Assembly: GCA_964558295.1 (NCBI GenBank)
Contig: CAZLDQ010000040.1
Span: 1 to 34,006 of the forward strand
From: JBDKTH01 sp964558295
Lineage (GTDB): Bacteria; Planctomycetota; Planctomycetia; Pirellulales; Thermoguttaceae
DNA: 34,006 nucleotides
Direction of reading: 5' to 3'
The notes beneath the pieces were generated by a model that did no database searches, had not been told where the DNA came from, and saw only the letters and a program-made list of their open reading frames with translations. Below are positions 1-8,648 of the stretch, one piece after another; positions within the stretch are counted from its first letter, which is position 1; each line of letters opens with the position of its first letter. A program made the position numbers and the translations under genes.

Positions 1-486
1 TACGCACGGTGGTGTGACAGGGACAGCCCGCGAGGGCTTACCTATGTCGATTGGATCGGTCTGCCTGTGCAGTGGTGCGGCGGGGTCTATGCGTATGCCC
101 TGACGATGTTGGCTCCTTATGACACGTCGCTCGATTGGAAGCATTTGGCGCAGGGTATTCTGATTTGCGCCGAGCAGATGCAGTATCCCGACGGTCCTTA
201 CGCTGGCCTGCTTCCCGATTCCTTCGTGCTCAAGGAGCAAGAGCGTCGCCCCTGGCTCATCAACCCGAGTGCCCTGGTCAGCCTGCAATTAGCCCTGGAA
301 GGCGAGGTCGATTTTCTCGCGGTGGCCCACGACGCCCGTCACCGCATCGCCGCGCCGTTCCCGGTGACGCTCCACGACGGAAAAGCGATCGTTCGCGGCA
401 AGCCGGGGTTAGCCTATCAAGTGATTCTCGATGGCCGTGTGATCGACGTGAAGTCGCAGGGGGACGACGTGATTCTGCTGCAATAG
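1..486 (+). CDS. C-terminal part of an unidentified protein, possibly of the six-hairpin glycosidase type
   Basis: The reading frame is open from the first base of the window, so the gene begins upstream. About 161 codons are visible, ending with a TAG stop at 484-486. The segment is rich in Trp and aromatic residues and has a helical stretch around DWKHLAQGILICAEQMQ, then a short beta-rich tail (FPVTLHDGKAIVRGKPG...YQVILDGRVIDV). That helical-barrel-plus-beta-sandwich look resembles the ends of heparinase-like or six-hairpin glycosidases, but I do not recognise a family signature, so this is only an impression. No membrane segment is visible. The next gene lies on the other strand, convergent, 33 bp away. 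Confidence 0.6.
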   Translation, partial: YARWCDRDSPRGLTYVDWIGLPVQWCGGVYAYALTMLAPYDTSLDWKHLAQGILICAEQMQYPDGPYAGLLPDSFVLKEQERRPWLINPSALVSLQLALEGEVDFLAVAHDARHRIAAPFPVTLHDGKAIVRGKPGLAYQVILDGRVIDVKSQGDDVILLQ

Positions 487-519
487 GGCGGCTCAATGCT
501 CCGTGGCCGGCGCCGTGTC

Positions 520-1158
520 TTATGGTTTGGCGGTCACAGGGAGCCGGCGGAGCATCAGCGCCAGCATGATCCACGTCCAGCCGTAGAGCAGCATGTCGAC
601 GCCGATCAGGATGCCCAGGACCCAGAGTGACGCCTCGGGCCACTGTCGGTAGATGATGACACCCAGCAGGAGGGTCACCACGCCGTTGAGCAGGACCCAT
701 CCCCATCCGGAAAACCGTAGCAACAAGGCGGCGGCAATCCGGAACAGACCGGCGACGATGAAGAACGCGGCAACGAAAAGCGTCATCACCACGATGGATT
801 CAGCCGGTGCATCCATGATCGCCATTCCAGCTACCACATACAAGATCCCCACGAGGAGTTGAAGCAAAAGTGCGCTCCACTTTCCAGCCCAAAACGAATT
901 GACGATTGTCGCGGCTCCGCCGACGATCAATAAGATCCCCAGGACGAACACGGTGCCCATCGTGGAGAATGCCGGATAGGCGATCGCGACAATCCCCAAG
1001 ATGACCAGCAACACGCCCAGCAAGAGAAACCACCACCAGTCGGCCTTCAAATGCTCCAACTCGTGTTTGACCAACCGGGCGCCAGGCCCCAAGTGCTCCT
1101 CGGATTCCGCTGCCGCAGGGACTTCCATCACCGTCTCGTGCCGAACTTCGGCGTTCAT
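520..1158 (-). CDS. HdeD-like (DUF308) integral membrane protein
   Basis: A 212-residue protein. After an acidic N-terminal tail of about 40 residues come six hydrophobic segments arranged as three hairpins (residues about 42-205). Typical pieces are WWWFLLLGVLLVILGIVAI and ILIGVDMLLYGWTWIMLA, with repeated G and small residues as in the HdeD/DUF308 family. E. coli HdeD is linked to acid resistance, but most family members have no established function. The start is supported by GGAGGAAC just upstream of the ATG. The N-terminal extension is longer than in E. coli HdeD. No operon partner is visible: the gene converges with the preceding one and is followed upstream by 409 bp without a supported gene. 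Confidence 0.85.
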   Translation of the reverse strand: MNAEVRHETVMEVPAAAESEEHLGPGARLVKHELEHLKADWWWFLLLGVLLVILGIVAIAYPAFSTMGTVFVLGILLIVGGAATIVNSFWAGKWSALLLQLLVGILYVVAGMAIMDAPAESIVVMTLFVAAFFIVAGLFRIAAALLLRFSGWGWVLLNGVVTLLLGVIIYRQWPEASLWVLGILIGVDMLLYGWTWIMLALMLRRLPVTAKP

Positions 1159-1567
1159 GAGCGTTCCTCCTTGTGCTTGGTAAAGGGATCGATCTGACAG
1201 GGTGAGGCGGAGATCGCAGACCAGAGTTGGGTTTGTCGCGTCTCCGGAGAATTATCGGCCTCGTCGACGTGCGCGGCTATGCGTGCAAGTCCCTAGGTCG
1301 CCTGATGGATTATTCCTCCACCCGACGAAACGACGGTCATCGAGGAGGAAGGATTCCGCCGGAGTTTTTCGCCGTCGAGGTCCCAGGATGCTTGTTCGAA
1401 CGACGACGAGGAATCCTGTCTCCCGACTACAGAGGGAGGGATACTGCCCCCTGCCGCCAAAAATTGGGGTATCATGATCTGACAATCCATGATCGAATAG
1501 AGATGGTCGGACCAGCCTTCGTGCCGCGGACCGGAACCGCAGAGCGTCTTCCTGAACTGCATCTTCC
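1159..1567. other. Intergenic stretch without a supported gene
   Basis: 409 bp separate the divergent starts of the HdeD-like gene and the DAC-like protein. It must hold both promoters. Short ORFs run through it on both strands but show no family resemblance and overlap one another. A GGATTCC-type dyad and an AT-richer stretch around 1459-1490 (AAAAATTGGGG...TATCATGATC) are the only local irregularities. No clear -35/-10 pair can be assigned. Confidence 0.5.
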
Positions 1568-2830
1568 ATGAGCACCGTTCGCCCTTCCCCGATTGCTCCC
1601 CAGCCCACGGCGTCGAAGATCGAGGCCGAAATCGCCGCCGAGATCATCGGGCTTGTCCCCCATTGGTATCAGGCCGAGTGTGGGCCTGAACGCTACTTGC
1701 TTAAGGTCCGAGACCACCGGCACGTTTTCTATAACCACCGTAAGCTCACCCCCGACCTGGACACGTTTCTTTCCACGGTCCAACGGCGGTTGCGGGATTT
1801 GCAGCTTGAACACTTTCAAACCTTTCCCAGCCTCATCGACGTATTGCTGGAAAACTATGCGATTGATTGGCTTCGCATTCATTCGCCCCAGACGGATTGG
1901 GTGAAGCTGATCAAGTACCTCGAAGAACTCTCGCGGCGAACTCACGAGAACCAGCCGGTTGCCCTGAATCTGATCGTCCAGCCGGGGCTGGGCCGGGGCG
2001 ATATTACCCAACCCCGATTACAGAAAATCCTCGACCAGTTGGCTTCGTCCTCGTTTTCCTACTTGGCCGTCGACGCCAGCTTGCGGCTGATCGACTACGG
2101 CGAGGTCGGCTGGTCGCAGGTCAACGGTGATCTTTCCTACAAGTTCTACCCCGAGTTCTTGCACCCGCTTCATTGCGTGCTCGAAGAGGGTCAAGTTTCG
2201 GCCCACCTCACGACCCAAGGCGACTTGATCTTCATGAACAAGGAGGGCTTGCTGGCCGCTCGGCGCAAACGGAAGTGGAAAATCTACGATGTGCGGACCT
2301 TCAAGAACAGCCTAGCCCTCTGCCTGGGCAAATACACCGTGGGGGCAAACCTCTTTGAAATCGTCTTCGACTTGAGTTTCAAACGGTCCGGTGCTCTGTT
2401 AATCTACGACCCGGGGCACCAGACACGCCACCACATCCTCAACAAAGAAAGCATCATCTATTCCGGCTGGAAAGAATCGCTGAGGCTGGACCCCGAGCTC
2501 GTGTCGGGGCAGGTTATGATTGGTCGTTCCGTCGAGCACTTGGCCATGGGCGAGGGGGTCGGCGCGCTGCGGCTCAAGCAGCGGCTGATCGAACTGGCCC
2601 GGGTCGACGGCGCCGTGGTCTTCGACGACAACCACCTGTTGGCCGTCGGCGCGATCATTCAGGCCCATCCCAGCGTCGGCAGTCAACTCGGTGCCCGCAC
2701 GACCGCCGCTCGCTCCGCCTATCTCTGGGGCGCTCATCCGGTAAAAGTCAGCGCGGACGGCGACGTGACCATCTACTTCAAAAGCCGCCACGGCGCCCAA
2801 GAGTGCGACGCCGTGATGCACTTTCTCTAA
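1568..2830 (+). CDS. Protein with C-terminal DisA_N/DAC-like nucleotide domain, catalytic motif degenerate
   Basis: A 420-residue soluble protein. The last 130 residues follow the diadenylate cyclase (DAC, DisA_N) pattern: DGA at residues 347-349, then GARTTAA at 375-381, where active enzymes carry GTRHRAA, then a beta-rich end (VKVSADGDVTIYF). Spacing between DGA and the second motif, about 30 residues, is close to that of DisA (D75 and R108-H109-R110 in the Thermotoga protein). The Asp and first Arg are kept, but His and the second Arg are Thr, so cyclic-di-AMP synthesis is doubtful. The first 200 residues are unrecognised and may form a sensor or effector region. Inactive DAC-like domains have been proposed as nucleotide sensors. 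No membrane segment is seen, unlike CdaA. The ATG lacks a strong ribosome site. The gene ends 8 bp before a perfect hairpin. Confidence 0.6.
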   Translation: MSTVRPSPIAPQPTASKIEAEIAAEIIGLVPHWYQAECGPERYLLKVRDHRHVFYNHRKLTPDLDTFLSTVQRRLRDLQLEHFQTFPSLIDVLLENYAIDWLRIHSPQTDWVKLIKYLEELSRRTHENQPVALNLIVQPGLGRGDITQPRLQKILDQLASSSFSYLAVDASLRLIDYGEVGWSQVNGDLSYKFYPEFLHPLHCVLEEGQVSAHLTTQGDLIFMNKEGLLAARRKRKWKIYDVRTFKNSLALCLGKYTVGANLFEIVFDLSFKRSGALLIYDPGHQTRHHILNKESIIYSGWKESLRLDPELVSGQVMIGRSVEHLAMGEGVGALRLKQRLIELARVDGAVVFDDNHLLAVGAIIQAHPSVGSQLGARTTAARSAYLWGAHPVKVSADGDVTIYFKSRHGAQECDAVMHFL

Positions 2831-2838
2831 ATACCTCG

Positions 2839-2870
2839 TTGAGCGCCCGGCACTCGCGCCGGGCGCTCAA
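2839..2870. terminator. Bidirectional hairpin between convergent genes
   Basis: A perfect 13-bp stem (TTGAGCGCCCGGC pairing with GCCGGGCGCTCAA) with a 6-nt loop sits between the stop at 2830 and the convergent stop at 2885. There is no T-tract on either side, so it is not a textbook intrinsic terminator. Its position and strength suggest it ends or protects both transcripts. Confidence 0.65.
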
Positions 2871-2884
2871 TGAATTGGTCCAGC

Positions 2885-5119
2885 TTACGGTCCGGTGGCT
2901 TGACGGATCAGGCCGACGTCGATGTACTGGCCGCCAACTGTCTGCTTGCAGTGGACCGCCAGCGTATTCTTGCCCGGTCGCAGCGTGGCCAGAGCCTCGG
3001 GGCTGAGCGACATTTCCTCGTAATCCGTAGTGTAACCGGTTGCCTTGGCGGCCAGCACGCCGTTGACGTAGATCTCCACGTCTTCGTCGTGATGGACCAA
3101 CAGCGACAACTCCTCGGACTTGACTGCCGGCAACTCGATGGAACGACGCAACCAGATCTCGGGCTGATTCCACTCGGTGCGTACCACCGCGCCGGGTGTG
3201 TTTTTCGTGCCGAACCCGCCGAGGCCGGCTTTCCAGGCGGAGTCATCGTAGTTGGGCTGGAACCAGCCATTCGCCGGAGCCTGGAACGTGTAACGCCAGG
3301 AAATCCCTTGGGCTTGCGAGGTGGGAATCACCGTCGTTACGCGTGGAAGCTGACCGCGATTGGCCGCCGCCACGCGAGCCGCATCGACCTTGATCAGGGC
3401 CCGATCATAGGTCAACAGCCCGTTGCACTCGGTCTCCACGTCGGTGATCTGGGTATAGACCGCCGCGCACAGGCCGGCCGACTCGTTCAATCCCCACACT
3501 CGCCGCAAGAGGTCGAGATAACGCTGCGTAAGCTCCGTGGCACTGGCCATGCCGCGATAGCCCCAGGTCTTCTGGGTCCACGTGTGACCATCGATCCCCA
3601 ACCCCAATCCGCCGAATTCGCCGAGCACGCTGGCCCGGTGCGATTCCAACTCCGGAGCGCCCGGACCGGGATAACGATGCATGTCGATGACATCACCCAC
3701 CTTCATGTCGGTCCAGCCGCTCGCGTTGTTCACTAGGCGGCTCGGGTCGAGTTGCTTGACATAGTCGACATAACGTTCCGTGTCGTGCTGGCCCCAGCCC
3801 TCGTTAAACACGACCCACATGATGATTGACGGTGAGTTACCAAACCCTTCGATCAACCGCGTCAGTTCGTGCTGAAACTGCTGCTTGGACTCGGGCGTCT
3901 TGTTGTTCGAGCTGGGCATGTCCTGCCAGACCAAGAGGCCGAGCTTGTCGCACCAGTAGTACCACCGCGCCGGCTCGATCTTCACATGCTTGCGCGTCAT
4001 GTTGAAACCAAGCTGCTTGGTCACTTCGATGTCGTACCGCAAAGCCTCATCCGTTGGGGCCGTATAGAGACCGTCGGGCCAGAACCCTTGATCTAAGGGG
4101 CCCATCTGGAAGACAGGCTCCCCGTTGAGCCTCAGACGCAAACGCCCCTGGGCATCGGCCGCCATGTCGATCTTGCGCATGCCGAAGTAGCTGGCCACCG
4201 TGTCTACGGGTTTGGCGTCCGCCTGAAGCGTTACGGTCAAGTCGTAGAGGAACGGTTTTTCGGGCGACCAGAGCTTAAGCGACTCTTTGGGGAGCTTCAA
4301 TTCCAGCGGTTGACCGACGGGACCGGCGGCCTTGGCCACTACGGCACTGCCATCTCGAGCCACCGCCTCGATCGTATGGCCGGACGTGGTGCCCACGCCT
4401 TCGACCGTCAGGCGGAGGCACGATGCATCCACGTCGGGCATAAGCTTGAGCCGTCCGATTCGTGTCGCCGGCACCGGCTCGAGCCAAACCGTCTGCCAAA
4501 TACCCGTGGTCGGCGTGTACCAGATCCCCTTGGGATTCTTCACCTGCTTGCCACGCGGCTGGTTGCCCTGATCGGTTGGATCAAAAACCTTGACGATCAG
4601 TTCTTGCTCGGCGCTGGCGGTCAAGGCGTCGGTGATGTCAAACGAGAAGGCGTCGTAGCCGCCGCGGTGGGTGCCCAATTCCTTGCCGTTAACAAAGACC
4701 GTTGCTTCCCAGTCAACCGCACCGAAATGGAGGAGCACGCGGTTGCCCTTCCAACTGGCCGGCACCTGGAACGTGCGTCGATACCAGACCCGCTCGGCCG
4801 GTTGCATCACGCCGGACAGGGCCGACTCCACGGGATACGGCACGAGAATCGTCCGCGCCAACGGCTTTCCGACCGGCGCCGCATCGCTCTCGCCGGCCGT
4901 GAGGTCTAATTGCCAGAGGCCGTTGAGATTGAGCCATTCCTGGCGAACCATTTGCGGGCGGGGATACTCGGGCAAGGCGTTTTGCGGGGAAACGTCTTTG
5001 GCCCAACGGGTCATCAAGGGGGCGACGCCCGGCTTCCACTCGGCCGCGTGGGCCAGGGGGACCAGCAACACGAAAACGCCGAGCAGGACAAGGATTCTTG
5101 GAGTCTTGGTGAAGTTCAT
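2885..5119 (-). CDS. Exported glycoside hydrolase family 2 enzyme (beta-galactosidase/beta-glucuronidase type)
   Basis: A 744-residue protein with a signal peptide ending near residue 25 (LLVPLAHA). Order of domains: jelly-roll sugar-binding domain (about 55-220, with WYRRTFQVP and HFGAVDWEATVFVNG), immunoglobulin-like domain (about 225-325), TIM barrel (about 330-585), and an extra C-terminal beta-sandwich (about 595-740, HHDEDVEIYVNGVL). Predicted acid/base Glu is about residue 440 (FNEGWGQ) and the nucleophile Glu about 501 (LGEFGG), both present. Substrate cannot be read from the sequence; beta-galactosides or beta-glucuronides are the family norm. GAGGAG precedes the ATG by 5 nt. The stop of the GH127 gene lies 38 bp upstream, so the two are probably one transcript. 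Confidence 0.9.
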   Translation of the reverse strand: MNFTKTPRILVLLGVFVLLVPLAHAAEWKPGVAPLMTRWAKDVSPQNALPEYPRPQMVRQEWLNLNGLWQLDLTAGESDAAPVGKPLARTILVPYPVESALSGVMQPAERVWYRRTFQVPASWKGNRVLLHFGAVDWEATVFVNGKELGTHRGGYDAFSFDITDALTASAEQELIVKVFDPTDQGNQPRGKQVKNPKGIWYTPTTGIWQTVWLEPVPATRIGRLKLMPDVDASCLRLTVEGVGTTSGHTIEAVARDGSAVVAKAAGPVGQPLELKLPKESLKLWSPEKPFLYDLTVTLQADAKPVDTVASYFGMRKIDMAADAQGRLRLRLNGEPVFQMGPLDQGFWPDGLYTAPTDEALRYDIEVTKQLGFNMTRKHVKIEPARWYYWCDKLGLLVWQDMPSSNNKTPESKQQFQHELTRLIEGFGNSPSIIMWVVFNEGWGQHDTERYVDYVKQLDPSRLVNNASGWTDMKVGDVIDMHRYPGPGAPELESHRASVLGEFGGLGLGIDGHTWTQKTWGYRGMASATELTQRYLDLLRRVWGLNESAGLCAAVYTQITDVETECNGLLTYDRALIKVDAARVAAANRGQLPRVTTVIPTSQAQGISWRYTFQAPANGWFQPNYDDSAWKAGLGGFGTKNTPGAVVRTEWNQPEIWLRRSIELPAVKSEELSLLVHHDEDVEIYVNGVLAAKATGYTTDYEEMSLSPEALATLRPGKNTLAVHCKQTVGGQYIDVGLIRQATGP

Positions 5120-5157
5120 GGTGTCTCCTCGTAAGGGTTGATTTACAAGCTGAGAGT

Positions 5158-7089
5158 TCAGGGTTGAAGCGTGGCCGGATCAAGCGGCCGGTAGAGTCTG
5201 TCTTTCCAACTCGGGTCATTGGCATTCGGGGTGGACGATTTGCCGTCCTGGCGAACCCAAACGGCCATCGCGCCCGGCTCGCGGTGGTCCCAGGCGTAAT
5301 AGGGTACCGCCGTGATCGACCGGCCCTGGCGGTCGACGCCCTTGATCACGGTCACTCCGCCGAGCAAGTCGGCGCAGTGCTGGGCGACGAACTTCGGATC
5401 GTGAGGCAACACGATATTCTGCACGCCTTCTCGATTGTCCACGGCTTCAAAGCAGTAGACGATCGGGCCCCGCTGGACGGCCACCCGCCCCAGGTCGGCC
5501 GTGACCTTGGGATGGGCCTCCATGCGGCGGATTTCCATGGGCAAGTCGAGTTGAACCACATCGCCGGCTTTCCACACGCGAGTGAGGCGGACATAGCCTT
5601 TCTCAAGATCGAGCGTCTCGACCGGCTGTCCGTTGACCGCCAGCTTGGCCCCCTGACACCAAGCGGGAATCCGCAGGTTAAGGACAAACGTTGCCGTTTG
5701 CTGCGGCTCGACGGTGAGCTTCACGGCGCCGTCCCAGGGATAGCCGGTTTCTTGGATCAGGCCCACCTTGCTCTCGCCCAACGTGACCTCACCGCGTCCG
5801 GCCACGTAGAGGTTCACGTAGATCGCCCCATTGCTGGCGGCATAGACATAACCGGGAATCGAGGGAATCAGGCGAACCAGATTACTCGGGCAGCAGGCGC
5901 AGTCGAAAAAGGGTTGGCGATGGTGCTTGCCTTCGCTGGCCAGCGGGTTGACGTAGAAGAACAGCTTGCCGTCCAAGCCGAGCCCGGAGAGGACCCCGTT
6001 GTAGAGGGCTTGCTCAAGGACGTCGGCGTACTGCGCATCAGCGTGCATCAGGTTCAGCCGGTGGGCCCAGAATGCCAGACCGATCGCGGCGCAGGTCTCG
6101 CAGTAGGCCGAATCGTTGGGCAGTTCATAGGCGTCGCCAAATGCCTCGCCCTTATGTCGGGCACCGATCCCGCCGGTGATGTACATCTTGTGAAGCACCA
6201 CGTCCTGCCAGAGCCGCTGCATGGCGGCGATCATCCCCGTGTCGCCGGTGTATGCGGCCACATCGGCCACTCCGGCGTAAAGGTACATCGCGCGGACCGC
6301 GTGACCGACGATTTCGCTCTGCTCGCGCACCGGTTCGTGGTCCTGGCAGTAGGGGCCGAAAAGATCCTTGCGCTGAGACTTGTTACCACGAATGTCAAGG
6401 AAGAACTTGGCCAGATCAAGGTATTTGGCCTGGCCGGTCACCTGGTAGAGTTTTACGAGGGCCAACTCGATCTCCTCGTGACCGGGGACCTCGTGGCGTT
6501 TGGTGGGTCCGAAGGTCTGGTCGATGTGGTCGGCCAATTTGAGGGCCACATCCAAGAAGGTCCGCTTGCCGGTCGCCCGGTAATGGGCTGCCGCCCCTTC
6601 GAATAGATGCCCGGCACAATAGAGCTCGTGCATCCAGCGGAAGTTTGTCCACTTCTCATTGGGTTTAACGAGCGTGAAGTAGGTGTTCAAGTAGCCGTTG
6701 GGCTGCTGAGCAGCAGCGATCTTGGCGATCACGTCGTCGACCGTTTTTTCCAGCACCGGGTCGGGATGATCGGCCAATGAATAGGCGGCCCCTTCGAGCA
6801 CCTTGTAGACGTCGGAATCGTTGAAGCAGATGCCTTCGAATTTTCCCTCCACGAGCTTGCCCGCCTTGGCGAAGTTACTGATCCGGCCGGTCTGCTCGCA
6901 CCACTTGACGTTGTGCGGCAGCGACACCTCGCGGTTCGTGCGAAGCCGCGGCGCCCAGAACCCATCCTCAAGCTTGACCGCCGTAAACGGCACCGCAGTC
7001 AGCTTGCGATGCGTGGGCTCTTCGGCTTGAACGGTCGGAGGAAGAAGGACAACAAGTCCCAAGAGGACCAGGGGGATACGGCGGCTCAT
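5158..7089 (-). CDS. Exported glycoside hydrolase family 127 enzyme (beta-L-arabinofuranosidase type, DUF1680)
   Basis: A 643-residue protein starting at MSRRIPLVLLG, with a signal peptide cut near VQAEE. The frame is open further upstream to 7218, but that extension runs into a palindromic repeat and would bury the signal peptide, so the start at 7089 is preferred. GH127 enzymes use a zinc-bound cysteine nucleophile. The motifs are present: YCETCA with Glu at about residue 331 and Cys at 333, and CACCPSN with the Cys pair at about 399-400. These match E338, C340, C417 and C418 of HypBA1 in order. An alpha/alpha barrel fills about 45-420 and beta-sandwich domains follow (FVLNLRIPAWCQGAKLAVNG). 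Located 38 bp upstream of the GH2 gene on the same strand. Related families (GH146 and others) share the fold, so the exact sugar is uncertain. Confidence 0.9.
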   Translation of the reverse strand: MSRRIPLVLLGLVVLLPPTVQAEEPTHRKLTAVPFTAVKLEDGFWAPRLRTNREVSLPHNVKWCEQTGRISNFAKAGKLVEGKFEGICFNDSDVYKVLEGAAYSLADHPDPVLEKTVDDVIAKIAAAQQPNGYLNTYFTLVKPNEKWTNFRWMHELYCAGHLFEGAAAHYRATGKRTFLDVALKLADHIDQTFGPTKRHEVPGHEEIELALVKLYQVTGQAKYLDLAKFFLDIRGNKSQRKDLFGPYCQDHEPVREQSEIVGHAVRAMYLYAGVADVAAYTGDTGMIAAMQRLWQDVVLHKMYITGGIGARHKGEAFGDAYELPNDSAYCETCAAIGLAFWAHRLNLMHADAQYADVLEQALYNGVLSGLGLDGKLFFYVNPLASEGKHHRQPFFDCACCPSNLVRLIPSIPGYVYAASNGAIYVNLYVAGRGEVTLGESKVGLIQETGYPWDGAVKLTVEPQQTATFVLNLRIPAWCQGAKLAVNGQPVETLDLEKGYVRLTRVWKAGDVVQLDLPMEIRRMEAHPKVTADLGRVAVQRGPIVYCFEAVDNREGVQNIVLPHDPKFVAQHCADLLGGVTVIKGVDRQGRSITAVPYYAWDHREPGAMAVWVRQDGKSSTPNANDPSWKDRLYRPLDPATLQP

Positions 7090-7134
7090 CGTATGCTCTA
7101 TCTCTGTTGAAGTCGTGCGGTGGGTTTTGCAGAA

Positions 7135-7249
7135 TGACACTAAATAGCTCCACAGAATTCCGAAAGTGCCTGCCGTATCGTCTTGCTCAAAATCGGGGAG
7201 AATCTCACGTCGGACCACTTTCGCATTTGTGTGGAGCTATTTAGGGGAC
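7135..7249. repeat. MITE-like palindromic element with 29-34 nt inverted arms
   Basis: The left arm at 7140-7168 reads CTAAATAGCTCCACA, six bases, then CGAAAGTG. The right arm at 7216-7244 is its reverse complement at 23 of 29 positions, all mismatches being in the central six bases. Similarity continues outward: TGACA on the left and the complement TGTCC on the right. The arms enclose 47 bp with no coding capacity. The element lies between the lipoprotein stop and the GH127 start. It looks like a non-autonomous mobile element or an exported-hairpin-type repeat. No transposase is present in the window. Confidence 0.65.
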
Positions 7250-7276
7250 AGGTGACCAGACCGGGGGCGAACCGGT

Positions 7277-7696
7277 TCACTTCGAGGTCAAAGCGAAGTC
7301 GACCGTTGGATTACTTGCCGAGATCGTGGCCCGGAGCGTGGTCGCCGTATTATAACGAGCGGGAAGATACTGTTGCTTGACCTCGAAGGTCTCGCTGTTC
7401 GGATCGCCCGGATCTCGCCGCTGCGTACCAGCGACGCGTTCGGCGAGGATCGAGACCTTCTTCTCGCCCGGGGCGAGTTGCGTTTCGTATCTTCCTGCAA
7501 CGATCTCGGCGCCTCCGGAAGCCCCTTTGCCGTCGGCAGGTAGAAACGTGATGATTCCCGATTCGAGCGGTTTGCCGTCGAGCGTGACACGGCCCTGCAC
7601 GGCCAGACTGTCGCCAGTCCTCTTCCCACAGCCAGGCAACGCCAAAAGCAGTCCGGCCAAGGTTGTGGTGGCGAGGAGTTTCCAGGCGTATTGCAT
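7277..7696 (-). CDS. Small lipoprotein with a carboxypeptidase-regulatory-like beta domain
   Basis: A 139-residue protein beginning MQYAWKLLATTT. The signal ends in a lipobox, LPGC, with Cys at residue 22, so it should be lipid-anchored. The mature part begins with a beta-domain pattern (VQGRVTLDGKPLESGIITFLPADG) typical of the transthyretin-like or carboxypeptidase regulatory domains found in many planctomycete lipoproteins. GAGGA precedes the ATG by 7 nt. An in-frame TTG 90 bases upstream would destroy the signal peptide and was not used. The gene starts 10 bp after the stop of the DUF1559 gene, an arrangement seen repeatedly in this phylum. Its function is not known. Confidence 0.85.
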   Translation of the reverse strand: MQYAWKLLATTTLAGLLLALPGCGKRTGDSLAVQGRVTLDGKPLESGIITFLPADGKGASGGAEIVAGRYETQLAPGEKKVSILAERVAGTQRRDPGDPNSETFEVKQQYLPARYNTATTLRATISASNPTVDFALTSK

Positions 7697-7706
7697 GATA
7701 GAGTCC

Positions 7707-8648
7707 TCAGGGGAGTTGATTCGCCTCGCCTCCCCACGCCGTAGACGAAGCACGCCAGAGCGCCAGGTCAACGGTTTCACTGACAAAGCGGACCGAACCG
7801 TCGCACAGCGCTACCTGAACCCCGCCCGGATGCCGGCTGCGCGAAACGACGATCTGATAAGCCACGTCGGAGTGGTTGGAGCCGCACAAGGTGCAGGAGT
7901 GCGTGCCGGGCCCGAGGTCGGTGTAGCAGCGTCGCGCCATATTGTCGGGTCCGATCGAATTGGGCGAGTAATAGGCGGTGAAGCCGGCCCCTCCGGCATA
8001 CATCGGAATCCCGTGGTAGCCTTCCCAGGCGGTTCCGCGCGGTACGAGGACTTCGGCAAGCAGGAGCGTGTTGCTCAGCCCATCTGTGATGTCGGCAAAG
8101 GCATGGCAAACCCAGTCCAGAGCGAACGGAGCCCCGGCGGCTGTGACTCCGTTGTAGTCTTGCTGGTTGTAACGTGTGTTGCCGAAGTTGACGCAGTAGT
8201 TTGTCCGCTGAATCCGCCAGGTGGTGCTCGTGTCTTCCTGGATGATCTGATAGTCCGACGGGCAATGATGGACGGAGAGAAACGCACCTCGCATCTCGGG
8301 GTGGTTGTTGCCGCCGACAATCACGTTCCAATTGATCTTGTCGTAAAGCGGCTGTTGTTCGATGAACGGAAGGGTACGCGAATACCAGGAATGGCCGTCG
8401 TAGGAATCGTAACCCGAGTAGCGGGCCATCGTCGCGGCCAGCGGCAAACGCTTGTTGATGTCGTGGTAGTTGTGCATCGCAATCGCCAGTTGCTTGAGAT
8501 TGTTCGTGCACTGGCTGCGCCGCGCGGCTTCCCGGGCGGCCTGAACGGCCGGTAGAAGTAGGGCGATCAAGATCCCAATGATGGCAATGACGACCAGCAG
8601 TTCAACGAGAGTGAAACCACGCCGAGAGAGGAGACTGGAACGAAGCAT
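7707..8648 (-). CDS. DUF1559 prepilin-type protein
   Basis: A 313-residue protein. The N-terminus has a type IV pilin/type II pseudopilin cleavage motif, RRGFTLVELLVV, with cleavage expected after Gly and a single hydrophobic helix of about 20 residues (residues 9-30). Then comes the DUF1559 signature of planctomycetes: AAREAARRSQCTNNLKQ and a C-terminal HPGGVQVALCDGSVRFV. These proteins occur in tens to hundreds of copies per planctomycete genome. Their role is unproven, though a pseudopilin-like surface structure is often suggested. A GTG 15 bases upstream is an alternative start; the ATG at 8648 is preferred because it puts the basic residues right before the cleavage motif. First gene of a pair with the lipoprotein. 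Confidence 0.92.
   Translation of the reverse strand: MLRSSLLSRRGFTLVELLVVIAIIGILIALLLPAVQAAREAARRSQCTNNLKQLAIAMHNYHDINKRLPLAATMARYSGYDSYDGHSWYSRTLPFIEQQPLYDKINWNVIVGGNNHPEMRGAFLSVHHCPSDYQIIQEDTSTTWRIQRTNYCVNFGNTRYNQQDYNGVTAAGAPFALDWVCHAFADITDGLSNTLLLAEVLVPRGTAWEGYHGIPMYAGGAGFTAYYSPNSIGPDNMARRCYTDLGPGTHSCTLCGSNHSDVAYQIVVSRSRHPGGVQVALCDGSVRFVSETVDLALWRASSTAWGGEANQLP

Noticed and set aside
5164..6606. A 480-codon frame on the plus strand opposite the GH127 gene
   Set aside because: It mirrors a well-supported enzyme gene, has no family motif and reflects the high-GC third positions of the opposite strand.
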